Shown here: piece after piece, positions 8,912-16,921 of the stretch
Layout: each line of letters opens with the position of its first letter
How positions within the stretch are numbered: position 1 is the stretch's first letter
Made by a program: the position numbers and the translations under genes
The notes under the pieces: generated by a model
What the model was told of the DNA's origin: nothing
The model's database searches: none
Seen by the model: only the letters and a program-made list of their open reading frames with translations
NCBI RefSeq assembly: GCF_000224065.1
Contig: NZ_AFWT01000001.1
Span: forward strand, 194,001 to 258,000
Length of the DNA: 64,000 nt
From: Thiorhodococcus drewsii AZ1
Lineage (GTDB): Bacteria; Pseudomonadota; Gammaproteobacteria; Chromatiales; Chromatiaceae
Reading direction: 5' to 3'

Positions 8912-8927
8912 TACAACTTGTTACAAC
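8912..8927 (-). promoter_or_regulatory. Candidate operator: two GTTGTA direct repeats
   Basis: On the minus strand two GTTGTA hexamers start exactly 10 bp apart (complement TACAAC at 8912-8917 and 8922-8927), 50-65 bp before the response-regulator start codon. OmpR-family dimers bind tandem half-sites one helical turn apart, so this is a plausible autoregulation site. No other support. Confidence 0.4.
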
Positions 8928-9085
8928 ATTAGCAGATACCGAAATACTCTGTTAATGCTCTTTCGCCATGATGGAGGCAGACCCATGAAACCATGGTCGT
9001 CCCAGATGGCCTGATTTGCTGCACAGGTTCGTGTTCGGAGGGTCAAGGAGCTGTTTTTCCACCCACGGATTATGGAGACGAACGC

Positions 9086-9241
9086 ATGAGTTTCGATGCC
9101 TTGACTATCTTGGGAATCTTGTCCGCTATCCTCTGCGGTGGTTTTCTGGTCGCACTGGTGAACCGTAACGACGCCAGTGCGCGTTCCGCCCGGCGTTTGT
9201 CCGATTCAAAGGACGGGAGTCCAGTCGAATCCCGTCCGTGA
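9086..9241 (+). CDS. Small single-pass membrane protein
   Basis: 51 residues from an ATG preceded by GGAG at good spacing (9075-9078). One hydrophobic helix (LTILGILSAILCGGFLVALV, about 6-25) is followed by a polar, positively charged tail rich in Arg, Ser and Asp, so the tail is probably cytoplasmic. An upstream in-frame GTG at 8993 would add 31 unlikely residues. It stands alone between the OmpR-like operon (divergent) and the TPR gene. I do not recognise a family, and no function can be given. Confidence 0.6.
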   Translation: MSFDALTILGILSAILCGGFLVALVNRNDASARSARRLSDSKDGSPVESRP

Positions 9242-9413
9242 CAGGATTCGGCAAACCGAGCAGTAAGCAGCCTAGCAGCAAGCAGTTGGGTCGTCGCGGC
9301 AGTTGCACACCCTGCCGTCGCGGCCTCTTTTTCGCGAGCGAACGATGGTTTGACAGGCGTCGATCGGATTTCTAGGATCGCTCGATCCTCATACCTTTTT
9401 GTGATATCCGCTC

Positions 9414-9971
9414 ATGCCCAGACTTTCGCCGCTGCACTGGATTGCGCTCGTCGTCTTTCTCTTCTTCTACGGTTTCACCGTTTTTGCACTGACCCGCGAC
9501 TATTATCTGCGCCACCCTTCTCGGCCGGTGGCCGCCCAAGGCGCGACCGCCACGTCTGGCTCCATGCCCAAGGTCGCGACCAGCGCCATTCCCGAGACCA
9601 TCACCGAGACCAACCCCGAGCTTCTGCATCAGCGCGCCGACGAGCTCTTCATGCAGCGGCACTATGCCGAGGCGGCGCGTGTCTACCAGCGGATTCTCGA
9701 ACTGAATCCGGACGACGCCGAGGCCCATAACGACCTTGGACTGGCGCTTCACTATACCGGCGATACCGCCGGTGCCATCGCCCATCTCAAGGTAGCCGTC
9801 GCCAAGGGGCCACAGCTTCAACGTCCTTGGCTGACCCTGGGATTCGTCAATCTGCAGGCCGGCAATCGGGACGAGGCCCAGAAGGCGCTTGAGCAGGCCC
9901 GAGACCTGGATCCCGACAGCAACATCGGCAAGGAGGCTCAGCGCCTGCTTGGGGTTCTACAGGGCTCCTGA
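9414..9971 (+). CDS. Membrane-anchored TPR protein
   Basis: 185 residues. An N-terminal hydrophobic segment (about 9-27, IALVVFLFFYGFTVFALT) works as an anchor, a Ser/Ala/Thr-rich linker follows, and three TPR units fill about 68-175 (AEAARVYQRILELNPDDAEAH; AIAHLKVAVAKGP; AQKALEQARDLDPDS). Such proteins serve as scaffolds for envelope complexes; the partner is not visible here. It is convergent with the methyltransferase gene, leaving only 22 bp between the two stops. Confidence 0.85.
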   Translation: MPRLSPLHWIALVVFLFFYGFTVFALTRDYYLRHPSRPVAAQGATATSGSMPKVATSAIPETITETNPELLHQRADELFMQRHYAEAARVYQRILELNPDDAEAHNDLGLALHYTGDTAGAIAHLKVAVAKGPQLQRPWLTLGFVNLQAGNRDEAQKALEQARDLDPDSNIGKEAQRLLGVLQGS

Positions 9972-9993
9972 ACCGGGTCGCACGCGTCTTCTG

Positions 9994-10581
9994 TCAGCGC
10001 AGCGCCAGGGCCACTGTGTAGTGTGGCCCCTGCTTGAGCTTGTCGTAGTTGCCGAAGACCTCGGTCAGGTTGCGCTTCATGTACTGCCGCAGTCCGTTGA
10101 CGGTCACCAGGTACAGTCGACCGCCCGGCTTGAGGCGCGCATGGGCGTCGTGCAGCAGCAGTGAGAGGAGTTCCTTGCCGACCTTGGCCGGGATGTTGCT
10201 CGCGATCAGATCGAACCTGCGTTCTGGCTCGATTTGGTCGAAACCGTTGCTGAGCTGGGCCTCGGCATGGTCGAGCCGGTTGAGTCGCGCGTTGCGGTTG
10301 GCGTAGTCGACCGCGACGAAGTCCTTGTCGACCATCAGGGTTCGACCCTGAGAGGCCATGGCCGCCAGGGTCAGACCGACCGGACCGTATCCGCACCCCA
10401 GGTCCAGACAGTCGGCGTCGGGCGCGACCTCGATGTAGCTGAGCAGGAGCCGGGTTCCCTCGTCGATCTCGCGTGGAGAGAAGATGCCCCAGGTGCTCTG
10501 GAAGTTCAGGATGCGTCCGCCAAGTTCGGCGGAAAAATGGATGTCTCGACGCAGTCCGTCGAGTTGTTCGGGTGTCAGCAT
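9994..10581 (-). CDS. Class I SAM-dependent methyltransferase, small (MTS) type
   Basis: 195 residues. The N-terminal part carries the FQSTWGIFSPREIDEGTRLLL segment typical of the RsmC/RlmG-like MTS domain, followed by the SAM site CLDLGCGYGPVGL (58-70), acidic loop VDKDF, and motif IV as SNIPAKVG. In rRNA methyltransferases motif IV is NPPY or NPPF, so the NIPA form suggests a changed target. It lacks the N-terminal domain of RsmC. Substrate unknown; an RNA or small molecule is possible. Convergent with the TPR gene and divergent from the hupK-like gene. Confidence 0.82.
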   Translation of the reverse strand: MLTPEQLDGLRRDIHFSAELGGRILNFQSTWGIFSPREIDEGTRLLLSYIEVAPDADCLDLGCGYGPVGLTLAAMASQGRTLMVDKDFVAVDYANRNARLNRLDHAEAQLSNGFDQIEPERRFDLIASNIPAKVGKELLSLLLHDAHARLKPGGRLYLVTVNGLRQYMKRNLTEVFGNYDKLKQGPHYTVALALR

Positions 10582-10699
10582 GATGAGGCGGCGAATGGCT
10601 CGGGGTTGGGGAGTCGGAAGGAATGGTTGAAACGTCGATCGCGGCCTGGTCGCGGCGTGAAGCCTTGAATTCGATCCAGCGAGCGTTAGCTAGACAAGC

Positions 10700-11875
10700 A
10701 TGTCCGATCCGGCCGGAAGGCTCAACATCCAGTTAAGGCGAACCCCCCATGGGTTCGCGTGCGACATCGCCTCGACCCGCCCGGTCGCCGCGTCCGGGCT
10801 CTTTCGCGGTCGCGCCCCGACCGAAACCGCCTCCCTGCTCCCGCTGCTCTATTCCATCTGCGCCAAGGCGCAGGCGTCGGCCTGTGTCGGCGCGCTGGAC
10901 CACGCCTGTGGCATGGATCCGGATCCCGAGGCGAGACGTCTGCGTCAGTCCCTGGTAGCGGCCGAGACGGTGCGCGAGCATCTATGGCGGATCCTGCTCG
11001 ATTGGCCCCTGCTGTTGGACGAGGAGCCCGACCGTCACGCCATGATCGGCACCCAGTCCCTGGTCAAGCGGATCTTCGGCGCGCTGGATTCCGATGGCGT
11101 GTTGTTGTCGCCCGGATGCGAGAAACCGACCTCGTCTCGGTCCGCCTTGGCAGAGGCGGCCTCGGCACTCGCGGATCTGACGGCCGAGCGTGTCCTGGGT
11201 CTGGCCCCGGACGCTTGGCTGGAGCGCGTGACGACACTGGGCGCGTTCGACGATTGGTGTCGTTCGGTCGAGACTCCGGCGGCACGCCTGTTGGCCGATC
11301 TGCACGATTCGGGCGATGGTCGGCTCGGACATACGGAGGCATCCCCGCTGCCCGATCTCGACGATGGGACGCTTGCGGCCGAGCTGCGCGGCCCTGAAGC
11401 GGCGGCCTTCGTCGCTCGACCCCACTGGCGCGGCGTCCCGCGCGAGACCACCCCGCTGACGCGATACGCCGACAGCGCCTTGGTGAGCGCCCTGGTCGCC
11501 GATCAGGGGCGGGGGATCCTGGCGCGGCTCGTGGCCCAAATCCTGGAGACGGTGTCGCTGCTTCGCGCGATACGGACGGACGAGTTGGACGCGGGCTCGA
11601 CGGCGCCGTCCGATACGCTGCTTCCCGCCGGGGTCGGGCTTGGTCGGGCCGATGCGGCGCGCGGTCTGCTCGTGCATCTCGCCGAGGTGGATCGGGGACG
11701 GGTCGCCGAGTACCGCATCCTGGCCCCGACCGAGTGGAATTTTCACCCCGATGGCGTTCTGTCGTCCGCGCTCGCGACGCTGCCGGACGCCGAGGAGACT
11801 CTCCTGCGACGACGTGTTCAACTTTTGGTCATGGCAATCGATCCTTGCGTCGCCTTCGATCTCGTGATCCCGTAG
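10700..11875 (+). CDS. HupK-like hydrogenase maturation protein
   Basis: 391 residues, related to the large subunit of [NiFe] hydrogenase but without the four metal-binding cysteines in CxxC pairs: only SICAKAQASAC (about 53-63) recalls the first site. This is the pattern of HupK, a protein needed for hydrogenase assembly, thought to act as a scaffold during Fe(CN)2CO delivery with HypC and HypD. The position directly upstream of hypC and hypD, 50 bp away and on the same strand, supports this role. Sequence match is moderate, so I leave the symbol empty; a different large-subunit-like chaperone is possible. Confidence 0.68.
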   Translation: MSDPAGRLNIQLRRTPHGFACDIASTRPVAASGLFRGRAPTETASLLPLLYSICAKAQASACVGALDHACGMDPDPEARRLRQSLVAAETVREHLWRILLDWPLLLDEEPDRHAMIGTQSLVKRIFGALDSDGVLLSPGCEKPTSSRSALAEAASALADLTAERVLGLAPDAWLERVTTLGAFDDWCRSVETPAARLLADLHDSGDGRLGHTEASPLPDLDDGTLAAELRGPEAAAFVARPHWRGVPRETTPLTRYADSALVSALVADQGRGILARLVAQILETVSLLRAIRTDELDAGSTAPSDTLLPAGVGLGRADAARGLLVHLAEVDRGRVAEYRILAPTEWNFHPDGVLSSALATLPDAEETLLRRRVQLLVMAIDPCVAFDLVIP

Positions 11876-11925
11876 GTGCTCGCAGCCATCCCTTTTCATT
11901 CACGATTTCCAGCCGAGGCATCCCC

Positions 11926-12201
11926 ATGTGTCTAGCCATCCCAGCCGAAATTATTGAGGTCGACCCGGACAGCGACACCGCGCAGGTCGCGCTCGGCGGC
12001 GTGGTCAAGGAGATCTCGCTCGCACTGGTCACGGACGTGACCGTCGGTGACTATGTCCTGGTGCATGTGGGTTATGCACTGAACAAGATCAGTCAGGACG
12101 AGGCCGAGCACACCTTGGCGCTGATTCGCGAGATCGGCATGCTGCAGGATGAGTCGGGTGCCTCCGATGCGTCAGACGCGGGCGCGGGGCGTTCGGCATG
12201 A
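11926..12201 (+). CDS. hypC: Hydrogenase maturation chaperone HypC
   Basis: 91 residues beginning MCLAIPA; Cys2 is the conserved residue that binds the Fe(CN)2CO unit and the hydrogenase large-subunit precursor. The OB-like fold region runs to about 75 and ends in a disordered Asp/Ala/Ser tail. It works in the cytoplasm with HypD, and hands the iron unit to the large subunit. The stop overlaps the hypD start by ATGA, so both are made together. An in-frame upstream extension to 11734 lies inside the previous gene and is rejected. Confidence 0.95.
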   Translation: MCLAIPAEIIEVDPDSDTAQVALGGVVKEISLALVTDVTVGDYVLVHVGYALNKISQDEAEHTLALIREIGMLQDESGASDASDAGAGRSA

Positions 12202-13337
12202 AGTACGTCGACGAATTCCGCGATCAACACTTGGCCCGCCAGTTGGCGAGTGCCATCGCCTCGGCGGCCCGTTCGGACCGCGAATATCGGCTGATGGAGT
12301 TCTGCGGCGGCCACACCCACGCCATCTTTCGCTACGGCGTCCAGCATCTGATGCCGCCCAACGTCCGCTTCATCCATGGTCCGGGCTGCCCTGTCTGCGT
12401 CCTGCCCATGGCGCGCATTGATCAGGCGATCGCGCTCGCCACCGAGCATGGCGTGACCCTCTGCACCTATGGCGATCTGATGCGCGTTCCGGCGAGCGAG
12501 CGCAAGAGCCTGCTCAAGGCCAAGGCCGGGGGTGCGGATGTCCGCATGATCTACTCCACCCAGGACGCGCTGCGCATCGCTCGTGACAACCCGGAGCGTC
12601 AGGTCGTTCTCTTCGCCATTGGGTTCGAGACCACCACGCCACCGACGGCGGTTGCCATCAAGGTGGCACGCGCCGAGGGGCTCGCGAATTTCTCGGTCTT
12701 CTGCAATCACGTCCGGACCCCGGCCGCGTTGCGGACCATCCTGGCCACGGCCGGGCCGGATGGCGTGCGGCTCGACGGCATCCTGGGTCCGTCGCATGTG
12801 AGTACCCTGATCGGGAGTCGGCCCTATACCTTCGTGCCGCGCGAATTCGGCGTGCCGGTGGTGATCGCGGGCTTCGAGCCGCTGGACGTGATGCAGTCCA
12901 CGCTGATGCTGATCGATCAGATCAACGATGGGCGACATGAGGTCGAGAATCAGTATGCGCGCGCCGTCACCGAGGGCGGGAATCCCAAGGCATTGGCCCT
13001 GATGGACGAGGTGTTCCAGGTGCGCGAGCGTTTCGAGTGGCGAGGGCTCGGTGAGTTGCCCAACAGCGCACTGGCATTGTCCGAAGACTATGCCGATCTC
13101 GACGCCGAGCGGCGTTTTCCGGTAGAGGTCCCCGAATCCAAGGAGGCGCGCGGCTGCGAATGCCCGGCCATCCTGCGCGGAGTCAAGGCGCCGACCGACT
13201 GCCGTCTGTTTGGGACCATCTGCACCCCGGATAATCCAATGGGGTCTTGTATGGTGTCGTCTGAGGGTGCCTGCGCTGCCTATTGGAGCTACGGGCGTTT
13301 TAGAGAGCCTAAGCCGTCCCCTTCGGTCGTGGCCTAG
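12198..13337 (+). CDS. hypD: Hydrogenase maturation protein HypD
   Basis: 379 residues, full family length. It shows the CGGHTH motif (about 35-40), GPGCPVC (about 64-70) with the cysteines that carry the iron ligand unit, and a C-terminal cluster of cysteines (CECPAIL, DCRLFG, ICTPDNPMGSC) for the [4Fe-4S] centre. With HypC it assembles Fe(CN)2CO of the [NiFe] active site using cyanide from HypE/HypF. Last gene of the hupK-like-hypC-hypD unit; hypE lies 36 kb away, and hypA, hypB and hypF are not in the window. Confidence 0.97.
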   Translation: MKYVDEFRDQHLARQLASAIASAARSDREYRLMEFCGGHTHAIFRYGVQHLMPPNVRFIHGPGCPVCVLPMARIDQAIALATEHGVTLCTYGDLMRVPASERKSLLKAKAGGADVRMIYSTQDALRIARDNPERQVVLFAIGFETTTPPTAVAIKVARAEGLANFSVFCNHVRTPAALRTILATAGPDGVRLDGILGPSHVSTLIGSRPYTFVPREFGVPVVIAGFEPLDVMQSTLMLIDQINDGRHEVENQYARAVTEGGNPKALALMDEVFQVRERFEWRGLGELPNSALALSEDYADLDAERRFPVEVPESKEARGCECPAILRGVKAPTDCRLFGTICTPDNPMGSCMVSSEGACAAYWSYGRFREPKPSPSVVA

Positions 13338-13348
13338 AGCCTGTTTTT

Positions 13349-13383
13349 CCCTCGTCCCCAAGCGCCGAGCTTGGGGACGAGGG
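13349..13383. repeat. Perfect 15 bp stem-loop between convergent genes
   Basis: Stem 13349-13363 pairs perfectly with 13369-13383 around a GCCGA loop, between the ends of hypD and glgP. Neither strand has a T-run after the stem (the T-run at 13343-13347 lies before it on the plus strand), so it is not a classical intrinsic terminator, though it may still shield 3' ends. Palindromes reading CTCGTCCCCAAGC...GCTTGGGGACGAG look like a dispersed intergenic repeat. Confidence 0.55.
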
Positions 13384-13394
13384 GTAGGGTCGCG

Positions 13395-15896
13395 TTAGCG
13401 GCTCGGTTGGATGGTTGGAAGGTGCCAGATGTCCTGGTTGTATTCGGCGATGGTGCGGTCCGAGGAGAAATAGCCGCTGCTGGCCGCGTTGAGGATGCTC
13501 ATGCGCAGCCAGCGTTCGCGATCCCGATAGGTTGCGGCGGCCTGTTCCTGGGCCTCGACATAGCTGGCGAAGTCCGCCGCCGTCATCCAAGGGTCGTGCG
13601 GGTTGCGGATCGAGTGGATGATGGCGTCGAAGATGCCAGGCTCGAACTGATTGAAGTGCCCGCATTCCAGCAGAGTGACGACGTTGCGCAGGGTCGGATC
13701 CGAGGCGATGATGCCGTTGGGGTCATAGTGGTTCCGCAACGATTCGACCCCGGCGGCCGTCAGCCCGAACAGGAAGAAGTTCTCCTCGCCCACCTGTTCG
13801 CGGATCTCGATGTTGGCGCCGTCCAGTGTGCCGATGGTCACGGCCCCGTTCATCATGAACTTCATGTTTCCGGTGCCGGACGCCTCCTTGCCGGCGGTTG
13901 AGATCTGTTCAGACAGATCGGTTCCGGGTGCGATCACCTCCATCAGCGAGACGCGATAGTCCGGGATGAAGGCGACCCGCAGCAGACCCTCGGTGGCCGG
14001 ATCCTTGTTGACTACCTTCGCTACATTGTTGATGAGCTTGATGATCTGCTTGGCCATCACGTAGCCGGGCGCGGCCTTGCCGCCGAAGAGGACGCAACGG
14101 GGTGTCCAGTCCTGAGTGTCGCCCTGCTTGATTCGGCTGTAGAGATGGATGACGTGCAGGATGTTGAGCAGCTGACGCTTGTATTCGTGGATACGTTTGA
14201 CCTGGACGTCGAACATGGCATCGACCGGGAGGTCGACCCGGCAGATCTCGGCGACCTGATCGGCGAGGCGCTGCTTGTTCTCCCGCTTGATCGCATGCCA
14301 GCGTTCGCGGAAGGAGGCGTCGTCGGCATGGGGGGCGAGGCGGGACAGCTGGTCGAGATTGCACACCCAGTCGCTGCCGATGGTCTCGTCGAGGAGACCG
14401 CGCAACCCCGGGTTGCATTGGGCGAGCCAACGACGCGGCGTGACCCCGTTGGTCTTATTGTTGAACTTGTGCGGCCAGAGTTCGTGGAAATCTCTGAAGA
14501 GACCCTCGACCAAGAGTTGCGAGTGCAGCGCTGCGACCCCGTTGATCGAATAGCTGCCGACAATGGCCAGATAGGCCATGCGGACCTGGGGATCGTCTCC
14601 CTCCTCGATCAGCGACATGCGCCGCAGACGGTCGGTGTCGCCCGGCCAGTGCTGCGAGACCTCGTCCAGGAAGCGGGCGTTGATCTCGTAGATGATCTCC
14701 AGGATGCGGGGTAGGAGCAGTTGGAACAGCCGCACCGGCCAGCGCTCCAGCGCCTCGGGCAGCAGGGTGTGGTTGGTGTAGGCCATGGTGTGGCTGGTGA
14801 TCGCCCAGGCCTCGTCCCACTCAAGATGCTGTTCGTCGATCAGCTGGCGCATCAGCTCCGCCACCGAGACCGCCGGATGGGTGTCGTTGAGCTGGAAGCT
14901 GTTCAGTTCGGCGAATTGGCTGAAATCGCGCCCGTGCAGTCGGATCCAGTCGCGCAGCACGTCCTTGATGCTGGCGCTGGCGAGGAAGAACTGCTGGCGC
15001 AGGCGCAATTCCTTGCCGTTCTCGCTCGCGTCGTTGGGATAGAGCACCATGGTGATGTGCTCGGCGTCGTTCTTCTGGGCAACCGATTCCGGATAGCTGC
15101 CGGCATTGAATTCACCCAGGTCGAACTCGTCGGTGGCCGCCGCCTTCCACAAGCGCAGGGTGTTGACCGTGTTGTTGCGATAGCCCGGCACTGGGATGTC
15201 GTAGGGGACCGCCAGCACGTCGTGGGTGTCCACCCAGCGTATCGCGAGCCGTCCGCTATGGTCTTTATAGGACTCGGTCCGGCCGTAGAACTGGATGCGT
15301 TGGGTGAACTCCGGGCGTTCTTGCTCCCAGGGATTACCGTCGCGCAGCCAATGGTCCGGTTCCTCGATTTGAGCGCCCTTCTCGATCAGCTGACGGAACA
15401 TGCCGTATTCGTAGCGTAGGCCGTAGCCCCGCACCGGCAGTTGCAGGGTTGCACAGGAGTCGAGGAAACAGGCCGCGAGCCGACCGAGGCCGCCGTTGCC
15501 GAGCCCGGGGTCGGGTTCGTTCGATGCGATCTCTTCGAGGACCCGGCCCAATTGATAGAGTCCCTGCTCGGCGGCCTGGTTCAGATTCAGGTTGAGCATG
15601 GCGTTCGACAGGGCGCGTCCCATCAGAAATTCCAGGGACAGGTAATAGGTACGCTTGCACTTGGAGTCGTCGTAGGCTCGGCGCGTCTGATTCCAACGTT
15701 CCATCAGACGGTCGCGCAGGGTCATCGCCAGCGCCTTGTAGGGGTAGTAGGCCGACTGGCAGTCTTGGTCGCGTCCGAATGTATAGGCGTAGTAACGACT
15801 GAAACCCTCCGCGATGCCGTCGGCGTCCATCGGTAGCGGCGGAAGGTCGAGGTGAGCGTTCGAGGGGTTCTGGGGTGAATTGGTCAGAGAAGACAT
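13395..15896 (-). CDS. glgP: Glycogen phosphorylase
   Basis: 833 residues, normal for bacterial alpha-glucan phosphorylases. The pyridoxal-phosphate lysine is in EASGTGNMKFMMNGA, with the downstream TIGTLDGANIEI block, and the N-terminal part has NGGLGRLAACFLDS and the RYEYGMF segment. It releases glucose-1-phosphate from stored glycogen, which purple sulfur bacteria burn in darkness. It is a single-gene unit here, with no glgA/B/C/X neighbours, and converges with hypD. Confidence 0.97.
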   Translation of the reverse strand: MSSLTNSPQNPSNAHLDLPPLPMDADGIAEGFSRYYAYTFGRDQDCQSAYYPYKALAMTLRDRLMERWNQTRRAYDDSKCKRTYYLSLEFLMGRALSNAMLNLNLNQAAEQGLYQLGRVLEEIASNEPDPGLGNGGLGRLAACFLDSCATLQLPVRGYGLRYEYGMFRQLIEKGAQIEEPDHWLRDGNPWEQERPEFTQRIQFYGRTESYKDHSGRLAIRWVDTHDVLAVPYDIPVPGYRNNTVNTLRLWKAAATDEFDLGEFNAGSYPESVAQKNDAEHITMVLYPNDASENGKELRLRQQFFLASASIKDVLRDWIRLHGRDFSQFAELNSFQLNDTHPAVSVAELMRQLIDEQHLEWDEAWAITSHTMAYTNHTLLPEALERWPVRLFQLLLPRILEIIYEINARFLDEVSQHWPGDTDRLRRMSLIEEGDDPQVRMAYLAIVGSYSINGVAALHSQLLVEGLFRDFHELWPHKFNNKTNGVTPRRWLAQCNPGLRGLLDETIGSDWVCNLDQLSRLAPHADDASFRERWHAIKRENKQRLADQVAEICRVDLPVDAMFDVQVKRIHEYKRQLLNILHVIHLYSRIKQGDTQDWTPRCVLFGGKAAPGYVMAKQIIKLINNVAKVVNKDPATEGLLRVAFIPDYRVSLMEVIAPGTDLSEQISTAGKEASGTGNMKFMMNGAVTIGTLDGANIEIREQVGEENFFLFGLTAAGVESLRNHYDPNGIIASDPTLRNVVTLLECGHFNQFEPGIFDAIIHSIRNPHDPWMTAADFASYVEAQEQAAATYRDRERWLRMSILNAASSGYFSSDRTIAEYNQDIWHLPTIQPSR

Positions 15897-15992
15897 GCGC
15901 CGGGAATCCTTCTGTGTTCGTGGGGAACGTCAGCCGATGATACGCGTTTCGGGTGACAGGAGAGGGTATGCCGCCAGCGGCGACTTCATCCT

Positions 15993-16295
15993 TTATTTTG
16001 TTCTTCTTTTCACCGACCTCAAGGTACCCATGGGGGAGCGTTCGACCTGGAAGACCTGGCGCAACTGCTTGAGCAGCTCGATTTGTTCATCCTGCGGCGA
16101 GACCATGAGCGCGGTGAAGGCTGCCCGCCATTGGGCCAGATATTCGCGATCCTCGTGTGATTCGGTGTAGTTCATGACCGCCGTGCAGTAGTCGGCGGCC
16201 CTCAAATAGTCCTTGAAGGGGGCCTCGCTCGGTACGAGCAGCGGGGCGATGAGCTGTCGTGCGCGGGGCGAGGCGGTGAGCTTGGTGACGGGCAT
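15993..16295 (-). CDS. Small hypothetical protein
   Basis: 100 residues, soluble, mostly helical, with many Arg and Lys, and no signal peptide or cysteine motif (one Cys at 37). The segment AADYCTAVMNYTESHEDREYLAQWRAAFTALM looks like a compact helical core. Not recognised. It follows the DUF2939 gene by 48 bp on the same strand and precedes glgP by 96 bp, so it may belong to either unit. Confidence 0.6.
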   Translation of the reverse strand: MPVTKLTASPRARQLIAPLLVPSEAPFKDYLRAADYCTAVMNYTESHEDREYLAQWRAAFTALMVSPQDEQIELLKQLRQVFQVERSPMGTLRSVKRRTK

Positions 16296-16343
16296 GCGAG
16301 GCTTCCAGGATCCGTGTGTCGCCCGATGGGATGGGCTTCGCTG

Positions 16344-16895
16344 TCAGTAATAAAGCATGACGACCCGCCAGCCAAGCCCCTGAAGATGCATTCGCATAAT
16401 CACGGGGTCGGCATCCTTCGATCCGATACGGACGTCGAAATCGCGCGGCCCCCGAAAGAAGGCGTAGCTCAGGGCAGAGAGAATGCCTTGGTTTGCCGGT
16501 GATCTTGCGTTGATCTGGTTGCGCATCCAGTCGAGTGTGACGCGTTCGTCGAGGAGCAGGTCTGGGCCGCTCTGGCGCAGCCCTGCTTCGAGCCAGGCGA
16601 TGAAGGTTTCGGACACTGGACCGATGTCGCTCTCTCGATTCTTGTTCAAACGGTGTCCTATCTGCTCGCGCACGGCCTCCAAGTCGACCAGCTCGGAGAA
16701 TGTCCGGCGGTCTCCGTCGACGAGCGCTCGGTCCAGCCGCCACAGCGTGGCGTAGGGCCAGGCGGCGAATATGAGCAGCAGCGCTAGGGCGGCCAGCGAC
16801 CAGCGCTTCAGTGGGCGCTTCCAGCGCTTCCAGCGCCTCCAGGCCTGCGGCCAGTTGAGGCGTGGCATGCCTGGCGTGGGGCGTGCGCGTCGCAT
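16344..16895 (-). CDS. DUF2939 family membrane-anchored protein
   Basis: 183 residues from the ATG at 16895, where GGTGA precedes at usable distance. A basic N-terminus (WRRWKRWKRPLKRW) leads to one transmembrane helix (ALALLLIFAAWPYATLW) and a periplasmic DUF2939 domain with the family pattern of alternating LDRALVDGDRRTFSELVDLEAVREQI. Function of DUF2939 is unknown. Starts at 16973 (overlapping the ABC-F gene) and 16868 are also possible. Encoded 26 bp after the ABC-F gene. Confidence 0.7.
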   Translation of the reverse strand: MRRARPTPGMPRLNWPQAWRRWKRWKRPLKRWSLAALALLLIFAAWPYATLWRLDRALVDGDRRTFSELVDLEAVREQIGHRLNKNRESDIGPVSETFIAWLEAGLRQSGPDLLLDERVTLDWMRNQINARSPANQGILSALSYAFFRGPRDFDVRIGSKDADPVIMRMHLQGLGWRVVMLYY

Positions 16896-16921
16896 GATCT
16901 GTTTCACCGACGGGGGCCTCC

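Noticed and set aside
8863-8916. TTG start giving an 18-residue longer OmpR-like protein
   Set aside because: The extra residues are not seen in the family, and the frame would include the candidate operator at 8912.
9242-9413. Terminator or small RNA after the small membrane protein gene
   Set aside because: A CGGCAG/CTGCCG stem is present, but the T-run is eight bases away and the stem is short; not strong enough to list.
12093-13361. 422-codon frame on the minus strand opposite hypD
   Set aside because: Antisense to a certain gene without supporting features.
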